The position numbers and the translations under genes were made by a program. A stretch of DNA of 64,000 bases from JBEKTW01 sp963727845 (lineage in GTDB: Bacteria; Bacteroidota; Ignavibacteria; UBA10030; SZUA-254): contig CAVSHI010000003.1 of NCBI GenBank assembly GCA_963727845.1, forward strand, positions 248,001 to 312,000, written 5' to 3'. The notes beneath the pieces are model-generated. The model searched no databases. It worked only from the letters and a program-made list of their open reading frames with translations, and was not told the DNA's origin. Below are positions 60,311 to 64,000 of the stretch, piece after piece. Within the stretch, counting starts at the first letter, position 1, and each line of letters opens with the position of its first letter.

Positions 60311-62674
60311 ATGCCTGAGACCCCTATGGACGGATATAAGTTTATCGGCAAATCGGAAGTACGCATTGACGGCAAAGTAAAAGTCTCCGGCGCCGCTCAA
60401 TTCATTGATGACCTCGATTTCGGGCCGGACCTTCTTTACGCAGCAATCGTCGAAAGCTCGGTGGCACATGCGATCATCAACAAGATCGACACAACCGAAG
60501 CGAGTAAAGTCCCCGGTGTCGTAAAAATCGTGACGGGTAAGGATTTCCCGTTCAGGTTTGGACTTTACATGCACGACCGTTTTATCTTTGCTCAGGATAG
60601 AGTTCGATTCGTAGGAGAACAGATTGCCGCCGTCATCGCGAGGGACGCAGCCACGGCGCTGAGAGCCGCCAGGCTCGTCAAAATCGATTATACCGAGCTT
60701 CCGGCAATCCTCAGTGTTGAACAAGCCCTTTCAAGAAATGCTTATCTCATTCATCCCGATTTGAGACATTACAAGCACGTACCGTGGTTTTTCCCGCAGG
60801 CCGACTCTAACATCGCCCATTTGAGAAAAGTGAGAAAGGGCGACGTTGAAAAGGCCTTCAGCGAAGCGGATTTCGTGCTTGAAGATACGTATACAGTTCC
60901 TCGTTATGCTCATTGTGCAATCGAGGTCCACGGCGCGATCGGTTTGTACGACAATTCGGACAGGTTAACGGTCTGGACTGCCTCCCAGTCTCCCTATACT
61001 CAAAGGAATTTGTTTGCTGAAGCGCTTGCACCGCTCGGTTTGTCGCACAAAGATGTTCGGGTTGTTACTCCGTTCATCGGCGGAGGCTTTGGCGGCAAAG
61101 CTGGCGTCTCCATGGAAATCATGGGAGCGGCGCTGGCAACTGCCGTGAAAGGACGACCGGTAAAAGTCCTCTGGTCGCGGGCGCAGGAATTTTACAACAC
61201 GTACCAGCGTCAGGGATTGAGCGCTCGAATAAGGGTCGGACTCAAAAAAGACGGGACTATAATTGCGATGCGCAACATTCTGAATTGGGATGCGGGCGCG
61301 TATGTTGAATACGGCGCAAACGTGGTCAATGCTGCGGGATTATCTGCATCGGGTCCATACAATGTTCCCAATGTCAGCATAGATTCAATTTGTGTTTACA
61401 CAAATCTTCCACCCGGCGGCCCGTATCGCGGATTTGGATACTCGGAGTTCCTCTTCGGACTCGAATCGCACATGAATGAAATTGCGAAGAAGATCCATAT
61501 CGACCCGGTTGAACTCAGGCGCAAAAACGCAATCCGCGAGGGCGATATTCTGAATTACGGCGGCAAGATGAATGCCAACGGATTGATCGAGGCAATCGAT
61601 AAGGCCGCCCAGGCAATTGACTGGGGAAAGAAAGAGACTTCCGACGACAGCGACAAAGCCATCGGAAAAGGATTCGCAATATTCTGGAAAGCTCCTGCGA
61701 TGCCTCCCAACGCTTCATCTTCTGCCTTTCTGAAATTCAATGAGGACGGCAGCATCAACATCCTCGTCTCCGGTATGGAAATCGGTCAGGGTTTGTTGAC
61801 CGTTCTCGCTCAAATCGCCGCGGAGATTCTGACGGTCCCTCCGGAAAAAATCCGGGTTGAGACGCCCGACACGGATAGAAATCCGTATGAATGGCAGACG
61901 GTCGGATCGCATGTCACATGGGGTTGCGGTCGAGCGGTTGAAAGCGCCGCGATTGACGCACGCGAGCAAATATTCGACATCATCGAGCGGGCGCTCGGCA
62001 AGGAGAGAAAATTTCTCTATCTTGAAAATGAATGCGTAAAATCCAGAACTGACGCGAGTTTCTCTTTGCCCCTGAAAGATTTTATCATCATGGGTGTTCA
62101 GAAGGAAGACGGCTCTTACAGAGGAGGCCCGATCATCGGACGAGGGATGTTCATGCCGGAATTTACCTCGGCACTCAGCGATCCGGAAACGAGTCAGGGC
62201 GGCCATCCCAACGTACACTACACCGTGGGCGCCAGCGCAATAAAGATTGAAATTGATAGGAAGACCGGCAAGGTCAGAATACCGAAGGCAGTCCTTGCCG
62301 TCGATGTCGGGAAAGCGATAAACCCCGGTCTGATCAAAGGCCAGATTACGGGCGGATTGGTTCAGGGAATTGCCACGGTGCTGTACGAAGACATGCGGTT
62401 CGATGAAAAAGGCAAGCTCGTGAATGCTAATTTCACGGATTACAAGATTCCGACATCTCTGGATATTCCGGACATCATAGAATCGATAATTATTGAAGTC
62501 CCTCAGGCCGACGGCCCTTCGGGCGCCAGAGGTGTGGGAGAGCACACCATGATTCCGGCTGCCCCGATGATCGCAAACGCTGTTGACGATGCCCTTGGAA
62601 TCAGAATCAAATCCATGCCCATCACAGCCGAGAAAATTGCTCTCGCGCTGAAAAAAGAACGTCGTTCGAGTTGA
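60311..62674 (+). CDS. Molybdenum hydroxylase molybdopterin-binding catalytic subunit (xanthine dehydrogenase family)
   Basis: 787 residues. It begins with a small alpha/beta domain (KSEVRIDGKVKVSGAAQFID). GGGFGGKAGVSMEIMG is the first cofactor loop, GGPYRGFGYSEFLFGLE the second, VSGMEIGQGLLTVLAQIAAE the third, and GARGVGEHTMIPAAP near the end holds the catalytic Glu744. The CO dehydrogenase VAYRCSFR motif is absent, so it belongs to the N-heterocycle/aldehyde hydroxylases. It adds oxygen from water to a carbon next to nitrogen, as in purines, pyrimidines or nicotinate. The substrate is open; the neighbourhood favours a pyrimidine, hydantoin-like or purine-derived ring. No maturation (XdhC-chaperone) gene is seen. 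Confidence 0.92.
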   Translation: MPETPMDGYKFIGKSEVRIDGKVKVSGAAQFIDDLDFGPDLLYAAIVESSVAHAIINKIDTTEASKVPGVVKIVTGKDFPFRFGLYMHDRFIFAQDRVRFVGEQIAAVIARDAATALRAARLVKIDYTELPAILSVEQALSRNAYLIHPDLRHYKHVPWFFPQADSNIAHLRKVRKGDVEKAFSEADFVLEDTYTVPRYAHCAIEVHGAIGLYDNSDRLTVWTASQSPYTQRNLFAEALAPLGLSHKDVRVVTPFIGGGFGGKAGVSMEIMGAALATAVKGRPVKVLWSRAQEFYNTYQRQGLSARIRVGLKKDGTIIAMRNILNWDAGAYVEYGANVVNAAGLSASGPYNVPNVSIDSICVYTNLPPGGPYRGFGYSEFLFGLESHMNEIAKKIHIDPVELRRKNAIREGDILNYGGKMNANGLIEAIDKAAQAIDWGKKETSDDSDKAIGKGFAIFWKAPAMPPNASSSAFLKFNEDGSINILVSGMEIGQGLLTVLAQIAAEILTVPPEKIRVETPDTDRNPYEWQTVGSHVTWGCGRAVESAAIDAREQIFDIIERALGKERKFLYLENECVKSRTDASFSLPLKDFIIMGVQKEDGSYRGGPIIGRGMFMPEFTSALSDPETSQGGHPNVHYTVGASAIKIEIDRKTGKVRIPKAVLAVDVGKAINPGLIKGQITGGLVQGIATVLYEDMRFDEKGKLVNANFTDYKIPTSLDIPDIIESIIIEVPQADGPSGARGVGEHTMIPAAPMIANAVDDALGIRIKSMPITAEKIALALKKERRSS

Positions 62675-62818
62675 CCCATTTGACAAGAATGGTATCGTCG
62701 ATATTGTTGCAGTAAAGCAAAAAAAATGTTATGTTGGGATTCATTTTATCAACCACACAGGTTCCAACTAAGCATATTCCATCAACATTTTTCTCATACC
62801 CACGAATAAGGAGCTTTT

Positions 62819-63565
62819 ATGCCAGAAGATTTAGAAAAAACACTCCGACCGGTTGACACGCCACTGCCAAAATTTCCCGCAAAGTCCATAACACTGAAGA
62901 ACGGCCAGGAAATGGTAATGCGGCAAGTCGGGCGGGAAGCAGTTCCTCTTCTCCTTCCATTTGTTGAGCCGCTCATGCATGTCGCAAAGGACTTCTACGA
63001 TATCGTAGCGTCACGGGTCTACGCAGAATTGCTTTCATACTCCACGTACAGAGTACAGGACGAGTATGTTATCATCGGACAGGTCGAAGGGGAGCTCGTC
63101 GCAATCGTGAACGGCAGAATCGTGAATCCCGACGTGGGAATGTCGTATCACACATTGTCTTTGAGAGGAGGATTGAGAATCGGCGCGCATGCGTTTGCAA
63201 CCAAGATGGAATATCACCTCGACGTATTGAAGCAGAAGGAAGTTCTCGTCGTCGCCGAGTCTACGATCGGGTTCAGGAGATGGATGACCGAATATAGTCT
63301 CGAAAAGAAATTTCACATACCTCATGAATTAGGCGGATGCCCATCGTGGTCGTTGACAAAGGAATTATACGAGAAAGCGAAGAGCAGACTGGTCCTAGGC
63401 AAACGGCCCGTCCCAGATCAGCTTCTCAAGAAAGCCGAAGCCGCAATTCTGCCTCCGAACAATCTGCCGTTGCCTCCCGAAGAACTTCTTGCCGCCAACC
63501 GCGCGATGCTCGATTCGGCAAGCCGCTCAATTCTGGAAATTCAGAAACGGATAACTCCGAAATAA
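62819..63565 (+). CDS. Unknown protein, possibly GNAT-like
   Basis: 248 residues with an AAGGAG ribosome site. The central part (VIIGQVEGELVAIVNGRIVN, then YHTLSLRGGLRIGAHAFATK, then EVLVVAESTIGFRRWMTEYS) looks like the strand-helix pattern of a GNAT acetyltransferase, with a hydrophobic strand, an R/G-containing turn and a helix, but the usual Q/R-x-x-G-x-G/A loop is not exact. A Pro-rich helical tail follows (PPNNLPLPPEELLAANRAML). It starts 145 bases after the molybdoenzyme, separated by a likely promoter-bearing AT-rich stretch, so it may be its own transcript. Function unknown. Confidence 0.55.
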   Translation: MPEDLEKTLRPVDTPLPKFPAKSITLKNGQEMVMRQVGREAVPLLLPFVEPLMHVAKDFYDIVASRVYAELLSYSTYRVQDEYVIIGQVEGELVAIVNGRIVNPDVGMSYHTLSLRGGLRIGAHAFATKMEYHLDVLKQKEVLVVAESTIGFRRWMTEYSLEKKFHIPHELGGCPSWSLTKELYEKAKSRLVLGKRPVPDQLLKKAEAAILPPNNLPLPPEELLAANRAMLDSASRSILEIQKRITPK

Positions 63566-63616
63566 TATCCTTTCTCGGAATTATTTCGACTTAGTCTTTC
63601 AGTCTTTCCCAACGCT

Positions 63617-63645
63617 TTCCCCTCTCCCATCACGGGAGAGGGGAA
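63617..63645. repeat. Perfect 12-bp palindrome (CT/GA type)
   Basis: ttcccctctccc (63617-63628) pairs without mismatch with gggagaggggaa (63634-63645) around a five-base loop. A weaker AT-rich stem cgaaataat/attatttcg sits just upstream (63558-63566 and 63580-63588), overlapping the stop of the preceding gene, and could be its terminator. No other feature is seen between 63646 and 63778. Confidence 0.8.
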
Positions 63646-63778
63646 CTTTCGGCAAATTGTTAACGTTCAATGCAATGAGCTTGTTTCATTTCGGCTGCCA
63701 CGTAGCCGACAAATTCTGTTGCACCAATTCAACTAACCCCGTCACTATTCATAAACATCTTACAAAGGAGTAAATTGC

Positions 63779-64000
63779 ATGCCGATGTCAGAAAAAGACA
63801 TGTTCTTAAACAATCTGGAGCGCGAAGTCCAGACCACGGTGAAACTGCTCAAGAATTATCCAAACGAGAAGCTTGATTTCAAGCCGCACGAAAAATCCCG
63901 TTCGGCGCGAGACCTCGCATGGATCTTTGCCTCGGAAATAGGCATTATGGGAATGGCGATCGACGGCAGGATCGACTTTAGTCAGCCGGGCCCGAAGGCA
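63779..64000 (+). CDS. DinB-like protein (partial, N-terminal)
   Basis: The first 74 codons before the window ends. The ATG at 63779 follows AAAGGAG by eight bases. MFLNNLEREVQTTVKLLKNY then NEKLDFKPHEKSRSARDLAW matches the start of the DinB / damage-inducible four-helix family (helix 1, then the P-x-E-KS-S-R-LAWH-type motif where a histidine usually ligates metal; here it reads LAWIFASE). It runs off the end of the window, so later metal ligands cannot be checked. Confidence 0.75.
   Translation, partial: MPMSEKDMFLNNLEREVQTTVKLLKNYPNEKLDFKPHEKSRSARDLAWIFASEIGIMGMAIDGRIDFSQPGPKA

Noticed and set aside
60311..62674. Molybdoenzyme as an aerobic CO dehydrogenase large subunit
   Set aside because: The CO dehydrogenase signature loop VAYRCSFR is absent; the corresponding region reads GGPYRGFGYSEF as in xanthine dehydrogenase-like enzymes.
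1..64000. tRNA, rRNA, CRISPR arrays, riboswitches and prophage structural genes
   Set aside because: I looked through all intergenic gaps and saw no cloverleaf, rRNA segment, spacer-repeat array or phage structural gene that I could support by eye.

Overview
The window is a gene-dense piece of a bacterial chromosome of moderate GC content. A secreted protein with a type IX secretion (Por) C-terminal sorting domain (45219-47639), a YCF48-like repeat region, a CzcCBA-type efflux operon with FCB-style envelope genes, and many palindromic intergenic repeats point to the Bacteroidota/Ignavibacteriota side of the FCB group. I infer this from gene content alone; no rRNA or tRNA is visible here.

Layout. 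(1) 1-8873 is a carbohydrate block: the tail of a sugar ABC ATPase, two sugar transporters of different MFS families, a ROK-type sugar kinase, a secreted GH38 alpha-mannosidase and a secreted Xaa-Pro aminopeptidase. (2) 8894-11935 is a membrane hybrid histidine kinase on the minus strand. (3) 12256-21244 is a metal-efflux operon (outer-membrane channel, lipoprotein adaptor, two envelope proteins, RND pump, unknown protein) ending in an 81-codon remnant of a second RND pump. (4) 21542-29142 holds an aminotransferase, a very large soluble hybrid kinase and a phosphohexomutase. (5) 29455-32905 is a small island with a frameshifted DNA methyltransferase/nuclease gene and an ORF6N gene, bracketed by inverted copies of a palindromic repeat. 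(6) 32925-35882 contains enolase and an IS110-family element inserted inside a palindromic repeat. (7) 35958-42619 (minus) is an envelope/glycan block: GT9 glycosyltransferase, membrane metallopeptidase-TPR protein, TMTC-like glycosyltransferase-TPR protein, MurA.

(8) 42795-62674 is a long plus-strand nitrogen-heterocycle catabolism region. Beta-ureidopropionase-like amidase, class III aminotransferase, aldehyde dehydrogenase and PreT/PreA dihydropyrimidine dehydrogenase fit reductive uracil/thymine breakdown to beta-alanine and malonate semialdehyde, but no dihydropyrimidinase is present in the window. Immediately after preA comes a tight operon of AllH, FdrA/AllF and AllG (oxamic transcarbamylase type), a cyclase-family metal hydrolase and a three-subunit molybdenum hydroxylase. 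Together these suggest oxidation, ring opening and phosphorolysis of a ureido compound with release of carbamoyl phosphate. An AT-rich cassette of three unknown genes splits preT from preA, and intergenic gaps in this region carry inverted repeats of one look, one of them around a remnant of a 23S-rRNA-IVP-like four-helix-bundle gene. (9) The window closes with an unknown protein, a perfect 12-bp palindrome and the start of a DinB-like protein.

Most notable: the IS110 element with a candidate bridge RNA whose 11-nt segment is exactly complementary to the right insertion junction; the split methyltransferase-nuclease; the unknown cassette inside preTA; and the AllFGH-cyclase-molybdoenzyme operon.
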